The notes: generated from the letters alone by a model not told the origin. A DNA stretch of 64,000 nt from Nostoc sp. 106C (GCF_002154725.1 NZ_MTAW01000145.1:62001-126000); one strand, 5' to 3'; numbered from the stretch's first letter, positions 36,415 through 46,907 are shown. Numbers and translations are program-made.

Positions 36415-37099
36415 ATAAATATTCTTTGTTGATCGTATCGCTTGATTGCTAGAAAACTACTACCAACTAAGGAAGTAAATCTTGATTGGTGAGTAATAAA
36501 TAGAGAGTGTAAAAAAGATTACTATGCTTTCAGTAGACTCAACGGAGAGCATCTATTTTGAAAATAAGGCAGTCTGAGGCATGATTTCTTGCATAGTAGG
36601 CACAAGGAGAAAAACAATTTTCAGGTGTGCTGATGTAGGCAGCTCATAATTGCTAATTAGAACTGATAAATTTTTGCTGCTGTTCTCCTCAAGAGATGAA
36701 CAGCAATTTACTTTATGGGATTAATTCTAGAAAATCAATAGCGAATTTGAGGTTAAGAAGCTAAATCTTACGTAAATTTACGTCAACCTTAAATTCTACA
36801 GTCATCTTTCTAAAGGCAGATTACTATAATTAAAGGTAATTAAAGTTATTTGCTGGATTTGTTAGACAGTCCTCTAATCAGTGGCTTCATCTAGATTAAA
36901 TGTATTGCAAGGCTAAATAGCAGAAAACTTGCTAATGGAGGCTACCAAGTAACAAATGTATATATCTCAGTTGAAAGCGAATTCGCATTAGGCAGGCTTT
37001 GACTGCTGCCATCGTTACATCTTCCCTGCTGATGAATTTAAAAAATCGTGAAAGTAACACGAGGATAAGTTGTAATTCACTATGCAATAGGAAAATTTA
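36415..37099. other. Divergent intergenic region with nested palindromes
   Basis: No gene seen. ACGTAAATTTACGT (36770-36783) is a perfect palindrome, flanked by GAATTTGAGGTT (36743-36754) and AACCTTAAATTC (36785-36796), which pair at 11 of 12 positions. A second hairpin TGCTGCTGTTC...GAACAGCA lies at about 36677-36706. Either could be a regulator site for moaE or the kinase, but no regulator is known. Confidence 0.55.
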
Positions 37100-39919
37100 A
37101 TGAAATCTTTAGTGTTTAACCCCGAAGCGGCGAGGCTTGAAGCTCTCCGTCAGTATCAGATTCTTGACACTGGCCCAGAACAAGCATTCGACGATATAGC
37201 GTTTTTAGCAGCGCAGATTTGTGACACACCGATCGCGTTAATTAATCTCATTGATACCAATCGTCAGTGGTTTAAAGCCAAGGTGGGGTTGGACATAGAA
37301 CAAATGCCTATAGAATTGGGGTTCTGTCCACTTTGTATCAAGCAATCCCATATTTTGATAATTCCTGATACTTTGGCAGATGAACAGTTTGCCAATTCCC
37401 AGGTTGTGATTTCTGAACCTCATGTAAGATTTTACGCTGGCGTACCTTTGATGGCGCCAGGAGGAGAAGCGATCGGGACTATATGTATAGTTGATCGCGT
37501 ACCACATCAAATCAGCCAGAAACAGATAGAATCACTACACGCTTTGAGTCGCTTGGTTATTAGACAACTAGAACTGCGGCGGAATTTAGCAGAATTAACC
37601 AGTATTAAAACAGAATATAAACAGGCACAACAAGCGTTACATCAAAGTGAAAATACTCTCGGCAGTTTTTTTAATAGTGCGCCGATGATGATGGGAATTG
37701 TGGAGTTGGTAGATAATGACATCCTGCATATTTCTGATAATCTGGCTACAGCGAAATTTTTTGGACTCACCCCAAGCGCGATGCAAAATGGTTTAGAGCC
37801 AGAAATGGGTGTACCGCAAAAGCACTTATTTGAGTGTATAGATTATTACCATCAAGCAGAACACAGCCAATTACCAGTCAGATTTGAATATTCTTACGAT
37901 ACTCCCCAAGGTAAAACATGCTTGTCAGCAACAGTCTGTGCAATTGCGGAGAGTTTCGGTAAGCGTCCACAATTTGCTTATGTAATTGAGAATATTACAG
38001 ATCGCAAGCAAGCAGAAGAAGAATTACGTTGGAAAGAAGCACTTTTACGTTCAATGGCTAGTGTTTCTGGGCTAGCATTTTATGTTGTAGACAACCGCAC
38101 TGATGAAATACTTTATTTTAACGATCGCTTTTGTGAAATTTGGGGTATTGAACAGCTGAAAAAGCAGATGGAATGTCGAGAATTGAAGAATCGGGATATC
38201 ATCCCCGATTGCATGAAATTAATAGTAGATATTCCCGCTTTTGCAGCCTCATGTCAACCTCTGCACAGCGAAGAATGCCGTCGCGTTGTCGAAGATGAGA
38301 TTGCATTTAACGATGGACGGACTATCCGGCGCTTCTCTACCCAAGTTCGCGATCGCCAAGATAAATATTTTGGACGTTTATATATTTTTGAAGATATTAC
38401 TACACGCAAACAGGTAGAACAACAAATCTGTGAGCAAGCGGCATTGCTCGATATTTCTACAGATGCAATTGTCCTGCGCGATTTATCTAATAAAATTTTA
38501 TTATGGAATAAAAGTGCAGAGCATCTTTACGGCTGGAAGGCGGAAGAAGCTATAGGTCAGAATGCCAATCAACTTTTTCTCAATGAGACTTTATCGCAAT
38601 ATTCAGAAATTTGCCAGATTGTTCTAGATAAAGGCTGTTGGCAAGGGGAATTAGATAGAACTAGTCAATTGGGAAGAGAACTCATCGTTGAAAGTCGTTG
38701 GATGCTTGTACGCGATGAGCATTTACAAGCTAAATCAATTCTAATTGTTGATACTGATATTACCCATAAAAAACAATTAGAGAAGAAATTTCTACGCGCT
38801 CAACGCATGGAAAGTATCGGCACTCTTGCTAGTGGTATTGCTCACGATTTAAATAATGTATTATCACCGATTTTGATGTCGGTGCAAATACTCAAAACAA
38901 AATTTCACGATCAGCAAATTGAGCAAATGCTATCGATACTAGAAAACAACACTAAACGTGGTGCTAATTTAGTTAAACAAGTACTATCCTTCGCGCGAGG
39001 AATTGAAGGCGATCGCCAACTTATACAAGTTAAGCAACTCATATTAGAACTACAACAAATTACTCAAGAAACATTTCCCAAAACAATTGAATTTATTACA
39101 GAATTAGCATCAGATTTATTACCTGTTTATGGTAATAGTACTCAATTACATCAAGTACTGATGAATTTATGTCTTAATGCTCGTGACGCCATGCCTGATG
39201 GTGGAGAAATTACCATATCTGCTAATAATATTTACATAGATGAAATCTATAGCCAGGCCTATTTTGACGCTCAAGAAGGTTATTACATAGTTTTGACAGT
39301 TTCTGATACAGGACTTGGCATTCCTAACGAAATATTAGATAAAATTTTTGAACCATTTTTTACAACCAAAGAATTTGGTAGTGGTACTGGACTTGGTTTG
39401 TCTACAGTCATGGGAATTATCAAAGGACATGGCGGTTTTATTAACGTATCAAGTTGTGTAGGTAAAAGTACACAATTTAAAGTTTACTTGCCAGCAGTTC
39501 ATACAGTTGTAACTCAGATGACAGACGATAATGAAATGCCGCTCGGAAATGGAGAATTACTTTTAGTTGTAGATGACGAAGCTGCCATTAGGGAAATTAC
39601 TACAACGTCTCTTGAAAGCTATAATTATCAAATTATCTCTGCTAGTGATGGCATTGAAGCAATAGCACTTTATGCCCAAAATCAAGATAAAATTAAAGTG
39701 GCGATTATCGATATGATGATGCCAAAAATGGATGGAGCAACCACCATTCATACTTTGCAAAAGATGAATCCCAAACTACCTATTATTGCTGTCAGTGGAT
39801 TAGCCACAAGTGAACAAGTGTTTATCGATAAAACATCTCAACACACGGCATTTTTGTCTAAACCATATACTGTGCAAGAATTATTGAAAACTCTCCAATT
39901 AGTTCTAAGCCACAAGTAA
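37100..39919 (+). CDS. Hybrid sensor histidine kinase (GAF, three PAS, HisKA, HATPase, REC)
   Basis: A 939-residue soluble kinase. GAF domain at ~25-160 (FDDIAFLAAQICDTPIALI...), then three PAS domains (~183-305, ~312-436, ~440-560), the DHp domain with the phospho-acceptor in GIAHDLNN (H582), an ATP-binding domain with N-box LCLNARDAMPDGG and G-boxes DTGLGIP and GTGLGLST, and a C-terminal receiver domain whose phospho-acceptor is D871 in IIDMMMPKMDG. No membrane segment, so it senses cytoplasmic signals. The receiver suggests a phosphorelay to a separate HPt protein, not present here. No chromophore-binding Cys pattern was recognised in the GAF domain. Confidence 0.93.
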   Translation: MKSLVFNPEAARLEALRQYQILDTGPEQAFDDIAFLAAQICDTPIALINLIDTNRQWFKAKVGLDIEQMPIELGFCPLCIKQSHILIIPDTLADEQFANSQVVISEPHVRFYAGVPLMAPGGEAIGTICIVDRVPHQISQKQIESLHALSRLVIRQLELRRNLAELTSIKTEYKQAQQALHQSENTLGSFFNSAPMMMGIVELVDNDILHISDNLATAKFFGLTPSAMQNGLEPEMGVPQKHLFECIDYYHQAEHSQLPVRFEYSYDTPQGKTCLSATVCAIAESFGKRPQFAYVIENITDRKQAEEELRWKEALLRSMASVSGLAFYVVDNRTDEILYFNDRFCEIWGIEQLKKQMECRELKNRDIIPDCMKLIVDIPAFAASCQPLHSEECRRVVEDEIAFNDGRTIRRFSTQVRDRQDKYFGRLYIFEDITTRKQVEQQICEQAALLDISTDAIVLRDLSNKILLWNKSAEHLYGWKAEEAIGQNANQLFLNETLSQYSEICQIVLDKGCWQGELDRTSQLGRELIVESRWMLVRDEHLQAKSILIVDTDITHKKQLEKKFLRAQRMESIGTLASGIAHDLNNVLSPILMSVQILKTKFHDQQIEQMLSILENNTKRGANLVKQVLSFARGIEGDRQLIQVKQLILELQQITQETFPKTIEFITELASDLLPVYGNSTQLHQVLMNLCLNARDAMPDGGEITISANNIYIDEIYSQAYFDAQEGYYIVLTVSDTGLGIPNEILDKIFEPFFTTKEFGSGTGLGLSTVMGIIKGHGGFINVSSCVGKSTQFKVYLPAVHTVVTQMTDDNEMPLGNGELLLVVDDEAAIREITTTSLESYNYQIISASDGIEAIALYAQNQDKIKVAIIDMMMPKMDGATTIHTLQKMNPKLPIIAVSGLATSEQVFIDKTSQHTAFLSKPYTVQELLKTLQLVLSHK

Positions 39920-39964
39920 TTAGATATGTATTTACAAGCAAATCAATAATAACTGAAATCCTCC

Positions 39965-40345
39965 ATGACATCTGAAGTTTTAGCCGTTAATACAGCCTTT
40001 TATCGAGCTTTTGAAAAGAAAGATATTGAGGCAATGAGTGCCTTATGGTCACAAGGAACAGGTAGTACTTGTATTCATCCTGGACGCAGTTTACTGCGGG
40101 GTTGGAAGGAGGTTCACTCCTCTTGGGAACAGATATTTAGAAATACCGCTTACATAGAAATTAACTTAGATATCATGACTACAGAAGTAGCTGATAATAC
40201 AGCTTATGTTGTGCTGATAGAAAATGTTCTCCAAGTTGTTAATGGTAAAAGGCTGCAAGCACAATCAATAGCTACAAATGTGTTTCAATTCCTCGGTGGA
40301 AAATGGTATTTAGTTCATCATCACGGTAGTCCTATTATGCGCTAA
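39965..40345 (+). CDS. NTF2-like (SnoaL-type) small protein
   Basis: A 126-residue cone-shaped NTF2-fold protein: long N-terminal helix (VNTAFYRAFEKKDIEAMSALW), then HPGRSLLRGWKEVHSSW, and C-terminal strands ending WYLVHHHGSPI. This is the DUF4440/SnoaL-3 type, with conserved Trp and His lining the pocket. Ligand unknown. It is 45 bp after the histidine kinase on the same strand, so cotranscription is plausible. A terminator follows. Confidence 0.88.
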   Translation: MTSEVLAVNTAFYRAFEKKDIEAMSALWSQGTGSTCIHPGRSLLRGWKEVHSSWEQIFRNTAYIEINLDIMTTEVADNTAYVVLIENVLQVVNGKRLQAQSIATNVFQFLGGKWYLVHHHGSPIMR

Positions 40346-40380
40346 ACGACGAAATCAGGAATTAAAAACCTGCTGAAATA

Positions 40381-40417
40381 AAAAGCCCGTTCAACGTAAG
40401 TCTAACGGGCTTTTTTC
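40381..40417 (+). terminator. Rho-independent terminator
   Basis: AAAAGCCCGTT (40381-40391) pairs with AACGGGCTTTT (40404-40414), loop of 12, with T-run after and A-run before, so it can work in both directions between the NTF2-like gene and the FAS1 gene. Confidence 0.88.
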
Positions 40418-40535
40418 AAAATTAGTTTTATTTGTAGAGTGGGCAGAAAAACTAAATGTAATTATCAATGCCCACCTTACAGAAAATCGAGTAATTGCAA
40501 ATAGTGCAAGCTATGAATTTACCGTTGCTATCCGA

Positions 40536-41399
40536 TTACAAGTCAGGAGGTAAAATAACTTGATCGATTGCATGGATAACACCATTGGATCCTGTAATAT
40601 CTGTTTGAGTTACGTTGGCTTCATTGACCTTCACGCCAGTTGCAGGATCAACTTTGACATTAATCGTACCACCTTCAACGCTTTTAACTTCACCAGATTT
40701 CAAATCGCTGGCTAGTACCCTACCAGGTACGACATGATAAGTTAATATCTTGACCAAAACTTCCTTATTCTCAGGCTTCAATAAATCTCTGACTGCATCT
40801 TGGGGCAACTTAGAAAAGGCAGCATCGGTGGGTGCGAAAATAGTAAAATTATCTTTGCCTTCTAAAGTTGCTGTTAATCCAGCTGCTTTCAATGCTTTAG
40901 TTAGCGTTGTAAAGGAGGCATTTGACTCAGCCAATCCTACCAAAGTCTTGCTTTGGGTATTGCTTGAACCTGCTGGTTGAGTTTGGGTAGGTACGGTTGT
41001 TGAAGGTTTTACAGGTGTTGCAGGTGTGGTAGGTGTGGTTTCGGGGACAACGGTTGGGGATGGTGTAACTTCACCGCCTGTAGTGCGACTACCACGGTTA
41101 TATGGAGGCTCATTGAAAATACTTGGGCTAGGATTAACCGTCCTCTTTCTAGGCTTCTGTGCTACAACATTTCTCTTTGGAGTTGTGCCTTTTGCTGCAT
41201 CTTGTGTAGGCTGAACAGGTGTGTATTCAGCGTTAGCCTCTATACGTTGACTACGGTTATAGGGTACTTCGCTAAAAATGGTGGGGTTAGGATTAGTTGC
41301 CTCTTTTGCTCCAGAAGGTAATGTAATTAAGAGGCTGCATCCTGCTATTCCGATTATACCTGCCAGATTGGTTAGCAATTGGCTGTAATTTGCCTTCAT
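40536..41399 (-). CDS. Fasciclin (FAS1) domain lipoprotein
   Basis: A 287-residue exported protein. The N-terminal signal contains a possible lipobox IAGC (Cys21). Two copies of a Pro-rich motif, NPTIFSEVPYNRSQR and SPSIFNEPPYNRGSR, precede a Thr/Pro-rich linker (about 110-150). The C-terminal FAS1 domain (about 152-287) has TLVGLAESNASFTTL, NFTIFAPTDAAFSKL and LTYHVVPGRV, then GSNGVIHAIDQVILPP. FAS1 domains mediate adhesion at the cell surface. A single gene with a terminator on its downstream side. Confidence 0.92.
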   Translation of the reverse strand: MKANYSQLLTNLAGIIGIAGCSLLITLPSGAKEATNPNPTIFSEVPYNRSQRIEANAEYTPVQPTQDAAKGTTPKRNVVAQKPRKRTVNPSPSIFNEPPYNRGSRTTGGEVTPSPTVVPETTPTTPATPVKPSTTVPTQTQPAGSSNTQSKTLVGLAESNASFTTLTKALKAAGLTATLEGKDNFTIFAPTDAAFSKLPQDAVRDLLKPENKEVLVKILTYHVVPGRVLASDLKSGEVKSVEGGTINVKVDPATGVKVNEANVTQTDITGSNGVIHAIDQVILPPDL

Positions 41400-42519
41400 A
41401 AATTTTGTTTGTTTTTAATTTGCACAGGTTACATAAAGACTTATAACATTTTGCTACGCGCAAAATCTCACCTAAGAAGTAAGAAATTTCCCCGAAAATT
41501 ATCCACAATCCTGCTGCGTGGGGATGATGGATTTAATCAAAAATTATGGTAGCAAAAGTAGCAAGGTAGCTTTGAGATTCAGGCAATGTCTATTAAGTTA
41601 ACTTACCAAGTTGACTTACTCATGTAGAACGCCAGCATGTAGAAAGCGTCAGTTAGTCGTGGGAGAAATTTTCCAAACAAAAATCTTGCGACTCTATGTT
41701 GCAAATCACTTTCAAAATCAACATAAATTGTATTTTTTTATACTAATTTTTTGAGAGAGTTAAGTTTGCAGCCTGCTCATAACGCTTCTCATTTTGATCC
41801 AATACCTGATGTAGAAAATTCTTCCTTGGTGTCTACTTAAGCTAGGATTCTCGACAAATCTCACTTCCCCGTTATACAAGAGACTTCTTGCAGAAGTCGG
41901 TAAAAGGGAAAGGGGAAAAGGGGAAAGAAACTCAAAACCCTTTCCCTTTTACCTTTCCCCCCTCTTGCAAAAATATATTTTTGCAAGAGACCCCATGAGC
42001 TGCGTTCACAAGGAACAATGAAAATCTTAACCCTTCCTTTTCTTCTGCCTCCTGCCCTATTTTCAAGGCAGGTCTAAGGAAATGCATACTTGGCTGTGCT
42101 GCTATCCAGGTATGCGGATTTCTTAATCACTATTCTTAGTTAGAAACCAGGGAAGAGGTAAAAATGGCTATACAATCTGTGTTTATTCGATAAAATCCTA
42201 AAATTCAAAATATGTGCTATTTTATACTAAATTTTTAAGCTTATTAAAATTACGAAAAATGAAAAGAATATATGCAAATTCAGGAATAAGATGTTAGGTT
42301 AAGTTATGCATAACTATTGAAACAATATAATTATTTGATAATTGCATCCATTAGGAAATAATTTTTTGCTAAGCTAACAAGTTGCCCAAAAAACGCCTAA
42401 AAATTTAACTATATTGGCAGTTAAGTTAGTACTGAATCAATTGAATTATCAAAACGATTACTGAAACTGAAGATACAATTAGTAAAATTGCTCAATTCAC
42501 TATTTATAAGGTATGCAAG
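41400..42519. other. Long intergenic region with complex palindromic element
   Basis: More than 1.1 kb without a supported gene. The repeat element at 41880-41989 is listed separately. A copy of the type GTCGCAAG/CTTGCGAC was not found. The last ~400 bases are AT-rich and lead into the GST gene. Confidence 0.5.
41880..41989. repeat. Compound palindromic repeat element
   Basis: Three structures in 110 bases: GACTTCT-TGC-AGAAGTC (41882-41898); a 16-base perfect inverted repeat beginning GGTAAAAGGG (41899-41914) and ending CCCTTTTACC (41938-41953); and a 28-base perfect palindrome at 41962-41989, beginning CTCTTGCAAAAA and ending TTTTTGCAAGAG. Purine-rich GGGAAAGGGG runs on one strand mirror pyrimidine runs in the other half. 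Likely a non-coding mobile or REP-like element. Confidence 0.75.
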
Positions 42520-43311
42520 ATGCTGGAATTATACCAATGGGAGTTATCTCAATATTCAGAAAAAGTGCGGTTGATTTTGGATTATAAAGGGCTAGATTAC
42601 CGCAAAATAGAGGTTACGCCCGGAATTGGACAGGTAGAACTGTTTCGCCTGACTGGTCAAAAGCAAGTGCCAGTCTTGAAAGATGGTAGTAGATATATTG
42701 TTGATTCTACAGAAATCGCTAAGTATTTAGACTTAGAATATCCCGAACGTCCACTCATACCGACAGATCCGAAGAAAAGGGGTGCATGTTTATTGATAGA
42801 AGAATTGGCAGATGAGTCAATAGGTGTTAAAGGTCGCAAAGCACTATTTGCTGCTATTAGTCAAGACCAAAATTTTCGTAAGTCCTTATTACCCACCTCT
42901 ACACCAGATATACTCAAAAATCTAGTTGAAGGAGTACCCCGCGATATTTTGACAGTGTTAGGTTTTGGGGTAGGTTATAGTCCCGATGTCATCAAGTCTG
43001 CGATCGCAGATTTAAAGCAAGACTTAGAAGCGTTGACCCTGCTGTTAGCAGATAGCCCATATTTATTAGGAGATGAACCCAGTTTAGCTGACTTAGCAGT
43101 AGCAGGTTTATCGATATTGCTGAAGTTTCCTGATGGGCCTTATTTGAATTTACCAGCAGGTCTGCAAGGTAAAGGAGTGCCTGGTTTAGCAGATAATCCA
43201 GATTATGCACTATTCTTTGAGTGGCGCGATCGCCTTTATGCCCAATTTCGTAAACCGTTAATTGGGAATTCTCCATCAGCAAGCAGACCAACTTCAATTC
43301 AAATTGAGTAA
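42520..43311 (+). CDS. Glutathione S-transferase family protein
   Basis: A 263-residue GST-fold protein. The N-terminal thioredoxin-like domain reads LYQWELSQYSEKVRLILDYKGLDY, with Ser/Tyr near the glutathione site, then the cis-Pro motif KQVPVLKDG and the glutathione-binding VDSTEIAKYLD. The helical C-terminal domain has YLLGDEPSLADLAVAGL. It is somewhat longer than usual because of ~30 residues in the helical part. Conjugation substrate unknown. Confidence 0.9.
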   Translation: MLELYQWELSQYSEKVRLILDYKGLDYRKIEVTPGIGQVELFRLTGQKQVPVLKDGSRYIVDSTEIAKYLDLEYPERPLIPTDPKKRGACLLIEELADESIGVKGRKALFAAISQDQNFRKSLLPTSTPDILKNLVEGVPRDILTVLGFGVGYSPDVIKSAIADLKQDLEALTLLLADSPYLLGDEPSLADLAVAGLSILLKFPDGPYLNLPAGLQGKGVPGLADNPDYALFFEWRDRLYAQFRKPLIGNSPSASRPTSIQIE

Positions 43312-43315
43312 TTAG

Positions 43316-43395
43316 TCATTGGTCAAGGGTCAAGGGTCAAATAACAAATAACTAAGGACAAATGAAAAATGACTTTTGACCAATGACAATTTGTG
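43316..43395. repeat. Short tandem repeats (TGGTCAAGGGTCAA type)
   Basis: Degenerate repeats of AGTCATTGGTCAAGGGTCAA and GACCAATGACAA after the GST stop, similar to those at 12174-12250 and 61520-61556. Confidence 0.55.
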
Positions 43396-43473
43396 CTAAA
43401 ATTTCGTCGCAAGCTTGAACTCTACAACTAAAATGCAACATAAGCTCAGCCCAACATTGATGTAACTAATCAA

Positions 43474-45204
43474 ATGAATTCTGGACAACCTTTAGGTTCA
43501 GTTACCCAAGGCTCTCTGACTGGGGGGTTAGAAGTAAGATTACACCCTGATATTTCTGTTGAAGATATGCGGGTGGGTAAGTTTTTAGTTGTGCAAGGAA
43601 TGCGATCGCGCTTTTTCTGTATGCTGACAGATGTGGCGCTAGGAACTGCAAATGCACGAATTATTGCCGATCCTCCCAATTGGGAAGACACTTTTTTACG
43701 CGAAGTTTTAGCTGGAAGTGGTACATACGGCACGATTAATCTCGCGCCCATGTTAATGTTTACCCCAGAAGTAGAGGAATCTTTTTCACCTACAAATGGT
43801 AAATCTGTAAATCCTTTCGTACCATCAATGACTGGTTTGGCATCATTTCAACCACAAACCAGTACCACAATAGAATTGCTCCCAGTTAAAACTATTCCCA
43901 GCCATTTTAGCCAAGTTTATGAAGCGAGTGAAGAAGATTTTCGCAAAGTATTTGGTTGGGAAGATGATACCCACAGAAAAAACTTTTCCATCGGTAAACC
44001 TCTGGATATGGATGTGCCGGTGTGTCTTGATTTAGACCGTTTTGTGGAACGGAGTAACGGAGTTTTTGGTAAGTCGGGAACTGGTAAATCCTTTCTGACA
44101 CGCTTAGTCTTAGCAGGGATAGTCCGGAAAAACGCGGCGGTAAACTTGATTTTTGATATGCACTCCGAGTATGGCTGGCAAGCTGTATGCGAAGGAAAGC
44201 AATATAGTACAGTTAAAGGTTTAAAACAGCTATTCCCCGGTAAAGTTGAAGTTTACACCCTCGATCCGGAATCGACAAAGCGTCGGGGTGTGCGGGATGC
44301 ACAAGAACTATATCTTAGTTACGAACAAATAGAAGTTGAAGACGTTAAGTTATGTTCTCGCGATTTAGGACTGTCGGAAGCCGCCTTAGATAATGCAAAT
44401 ATTCTTTACGCTGAGTATGGTAAGGCTTGGATTCTTCAGTTATTGAACATGACTAATGAAGAAATCAAGCTGTTCTGCGAAGAGAAGCGGGGACATCAAG
44501 GTTCGATTATGTCTTTGCAGCGGAAACTTTTGCGGTTGGATAACTTGAAGTATATGCGAGCCGCTTGTCCGCAGAACTACATCAATCAAATTTTGCGATC
44601 GCTGGAAGCTGGTAAGCATGTAGTTATCGAGTTTGGTTCCCAGTCAGATATGCTGTCTTATATGCTGGTGACTAATATGATCACCAGAAGAATTCACGGG
44701 CATTACGTCAGCAAAGCCGAAAGATTCCTGCACAGTGGCAATGTCAGCGATCGCCCGACGCAACTGGTGATTACTATTGAAGAAGCTCACCGTTTTCTTG
44801 ACCCGGCGATTGTCCAAAGTACGATATTTGGAACAATCGCTAGAGAGATGCGGAAATATTTCGTAACACTTTTGGTAGTTGATCAACGCCCGTCTGGCAT
44901 AGATAATGAAGTTATGTCCCAAATTGGGACTCGCATCACAGCTTTGCTCAACGACGAAAAAGACATTGACGCGATTTTCACAGGAGTCTCTGGTGCTGGC
45001 AGTCTGCGATCGGTATTGGCAAAGTTAGATTCTAAGCAACAAGCCTTGATTTTGGGTCATGCCGTCCCCATGCCAGTTGTAGTCCGTACCCGTCCCTATG
45101 ATGCAACTTTCTATGCAGAAATTGGCGATCCAGCTTGGGAAGAAAAGCCAGACGAAGAATTATTCGCTGCGGCTGAACTAGCTAGGGCTGATTTAGGATT
45201 TTAG
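43474..45204 (+). CDS. HerA-like ATPase (DUF87 family)
   Basis: A 576-residue cytoplasmic ATPase. An N-terminal beta barrel (about 12-145) of the HAS-barrel type precedes a FtsK/HerA motor. Walker A is GKSGTGKS (199-206), Walker B IEEAHRFLDP, with arginine finger region VLVVDQRPSGIDNEVMSQIGTRI. HerA ATPases translocate double-stranded DNA, often with a NurA nuclease; no nurA is adjacent. It is cyanobacteria-conserved as I recall, and stands alone. Confidence 0.88.
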   Translation: MNSGQPLGSVTQGSLTGGLEVRLHPDISVEDMRVGKFLVVQGMRSRFFCMLTDVALGTANARIIADPPNWEDTFLREVLAGSGTYGTINLAPMLMFTPEVEESFSPTNGKSVNPFVPSMTGLASFQPQTSTTIELLPVKTIPSHFSQVYEASEEDFRKVFGWEDDTHRKNFSIGKPLDMDVPVCLDLDRFVERSNGVFGKSGTGKSFLTRLVLAGIVRKNAAVNLIFDMHSEYGWQAVCEGKQYSTVKGLKQLFPGKVEVYTLDPESTKRRGVRDAQELYLSYEQIEVEDVKLCSRDLGLSEAALDNANILYAEYGKAWILQLLNMTNEEIKLFCEEKRGHQGSIMSLQRKLLRLDNLKYMRAACPQNYINQILRSLEAGKHVVIEFGSQSDMLSYMLVTNMITRRIHGHYVSKAERFLHSGNVSDRPTQLVITIEEAHRFLDPAIVQSTIFGTIAREMRKYFVTLLVVDQRPSGIDNEVMSQIGTRITALLNDEKDIDAIFTGVSGAGSLRSVLAKLDSKQQALILGHAVPMPVVVRTRPYDATFYAEIGDPAWEEKPDEELFAAAELARADLGF

Positions 45205-45867
45205 TCATTGGTCATTTGTCCTTTGTTCAATCACGCCACTTGCTACCCTGCGGGAACGCTTACCCTAGCCTTCGGCAACCCCTTTGGGGAACGGGAACGG
45301 CTCCGCCGAACAGCGAACAAGCCGACGGTACTTCCTACAAGTCGGGGAACCCGTCCAACACAGTGGCTCCCCAATGCCCAATGTCTATTTCGTAACATCC
45401 CACCATTACAACAAAAAATCAGTTCGGTTATCTCGCTACTTCTCGGCAACTGAACCGGAGATTTTAGCGTCACTATAGATATAGTTAGCACTCAAAGGAA
45501 ATTGATTTTTTTGCCAAACATTCCACTTTGCCCTATAATTAGAAGATTTATCTGGGCTACTTTACTATCCAATAGATTTGTCGTATCATAATAAAAGTAG
45601 AACTCATACTGACTTCATATTTTTACAGTTACTGCCAGTGACTGACGACAAGAAGAATTCTTGAAACCAGCCAGTGTATTTCTAAGAAACTACAAAATTT
45701 AGGAAGGGTAGGGGAACCTATCTCAGGGATGTACCGTCTTTTCAACGGCTGTATAAATTGCTTGCTTATGGTGGTTCCCTATGTTCCGTGATAGATGTAG
45801 TGCCTTTCCAAATCCGACTTAATTATTAAAGATTCATTGTGTTTACGGAGTAGAGGACAACGCACCA
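45205..45867. repeat. Intergenic region with GC-rich palindromic repeats
   Basis: About 660 bases. Between 45245 and 45370 are GC-rich palindromic modules (CCTGCGGGAACGC, CTTCGGCAACCCCTTTGGGG, GGAACGGCTCCGCC, GACTTG/CAAGTC-like), unlike the AT-rich surroundings and typical of Nostoc-type interspersed repeats. The rest is the upstream region of the sigma factor gene. Open frames through the repeat are not believed to be coding. Confidence 0.6.
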
Positions 45868-46851
45868 ATGCCTACTGTTAACACCCAAACCGAAAACCTA
45901 AACACCAAATTCACGGCTGATATGGTGCGAACCTATCTGCGGGAAATTGGTCGTGTGCCACTGTTAACCCGTGAGCAAGAGATTGTTTTCGGGAAGCAGG
46001 TGCAACAAATGATGACACTACTAGACGCTAAAGAGGCTTTGGCGAAAAAACTGCACCGCGAACCGAGTTCATCAGAGTGGGCCGACCATGTTCGCCAATC
46101 AGAAACCGATGTGAAGCAGACAGTCGCCCAAGGTAAACGGGCAAAGCAAAAGATGATTGAGGCGAATCTTCGCTTGGTAGTCGCTATTGCGAAAAAATAC
46201 CAAAAACGGAACATGGAGTTTCTGGATTTGATCCAAGAGGGAACTCTAGGATTAGAAAGGGGTGTAGAGAAATTTGACCCGACACGGGGATATAAGTTTT
46301 CTACCTATGCCTACTGGTGGATTCGTCAAGCAATTACTAGAGCGATCGCTCAACAAGGGCGTACAATTCGTTTACCGATCCACATTACTGAGAAGCTCAA
46401 CAAAATCAAGAAAGTACAGCGAGAACTAGCACAAAAGTTAGGGCGATCGCCCAATCCTGCGGAAATTGCCCAAGAACTAGAGCTAGAGCCTGTGCAAATC
46501 CGCGAGTACTTGAATATGGCACGTCAGCCAGTTTCTTTGGATGTGCGAGTGGGTGATAACCAGGATACCGAGCTGCAAGAAATGCTAGAAGATGACGGCC
46601 CTTCACCAGAATATTACACCACCCAGGAATTCTTGCGGCAAGACCTAAACACCTTATTGGCAGAACTAACTCCCCAACAGCGAGAAGTTTTAGCTCTGCG
46701 TTTTGGTTTAGAAGATGGCAATGAAATGTCATTGGCAAAAGTAGGCGAAAGATTAAATCTTAGCCGCGAACGTGTCCGCCAGTTAGAGCATCAAGCGCTA
46801 GCTCATCTACGTCGTCGTCGAGCCAATGTCAAAGAGTATGTTGCCAGCTAA
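45868..46851 (+). CDS. Group 2 RNA polymerase sigma factor (sigma-70 family)
   Basis: A 327-residue alternative sigma factor. Region 1.2 ([23 protein letters not shown]), region 2 ([58 protein letters not shown]), region 3 ([15 protein letters not shown]) and region 4 ([14 protein letters not shown]...[21 protein letters not shown]) are all present. Region 1.1 is missing, as in group 2 factors of the SigB/SigD kind in Nostocales; I cannot tell which member. Binds RNA polymerase under stress or nitrogen change. A terminator follows. Confidence 0.93.
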   Translation: MPTVNTQTENLNTKFTADMVRTYLREIGRVPLLTREQEIVFGKQVQQMMTLLDAKEALAKKLHREPSSSEWADHVRQSETDVKQTVAQGKRAKQKMIEANLRLVVAIAKKYQKRNMEFLDLIQEGTLGLERGVEKFDPTRGYKFSTYAYWWIRQAITRAIAQQGRTIRLPIHITEKLNKIKKVQRELAQKLGRSPNPAEIAQELELEPVQIREYLNMARQPVSLDVRVGDNQDTELQEMLEDDGPSPEYYTTQEFLRQDLNTLLAELTPQQREVLALRFGLEDGNEMSLAKVGERLNLSRERVRQLEHQALAHLRRRRANVKEYVAS

Positions 46852-46878
46852 AAGCCAACTGCTTTTAATTAAAAGTGA

Positions 46879-46907
46879 GCCTCCTGAAATCAGGGGGCAA
46901 TTTTTTT
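46879..46907 (+). terminator. Rho-independent terminator after the sigma factor gene
   Basis: GCCTCCTG (46879-46886) pairs with CAGGGGGC (46891-46898, one T-G pair), loop AAAT, then AA and seven T. 27 bp after the stop. Confidence 0.88.

Noticed and set aside
45208-45491. Overlapping open frames on both strands in the GC-rich repeat region
   Set aside because: The frames follow palindromic repeat sequence, have no ribosome binding site and no recognised fold.
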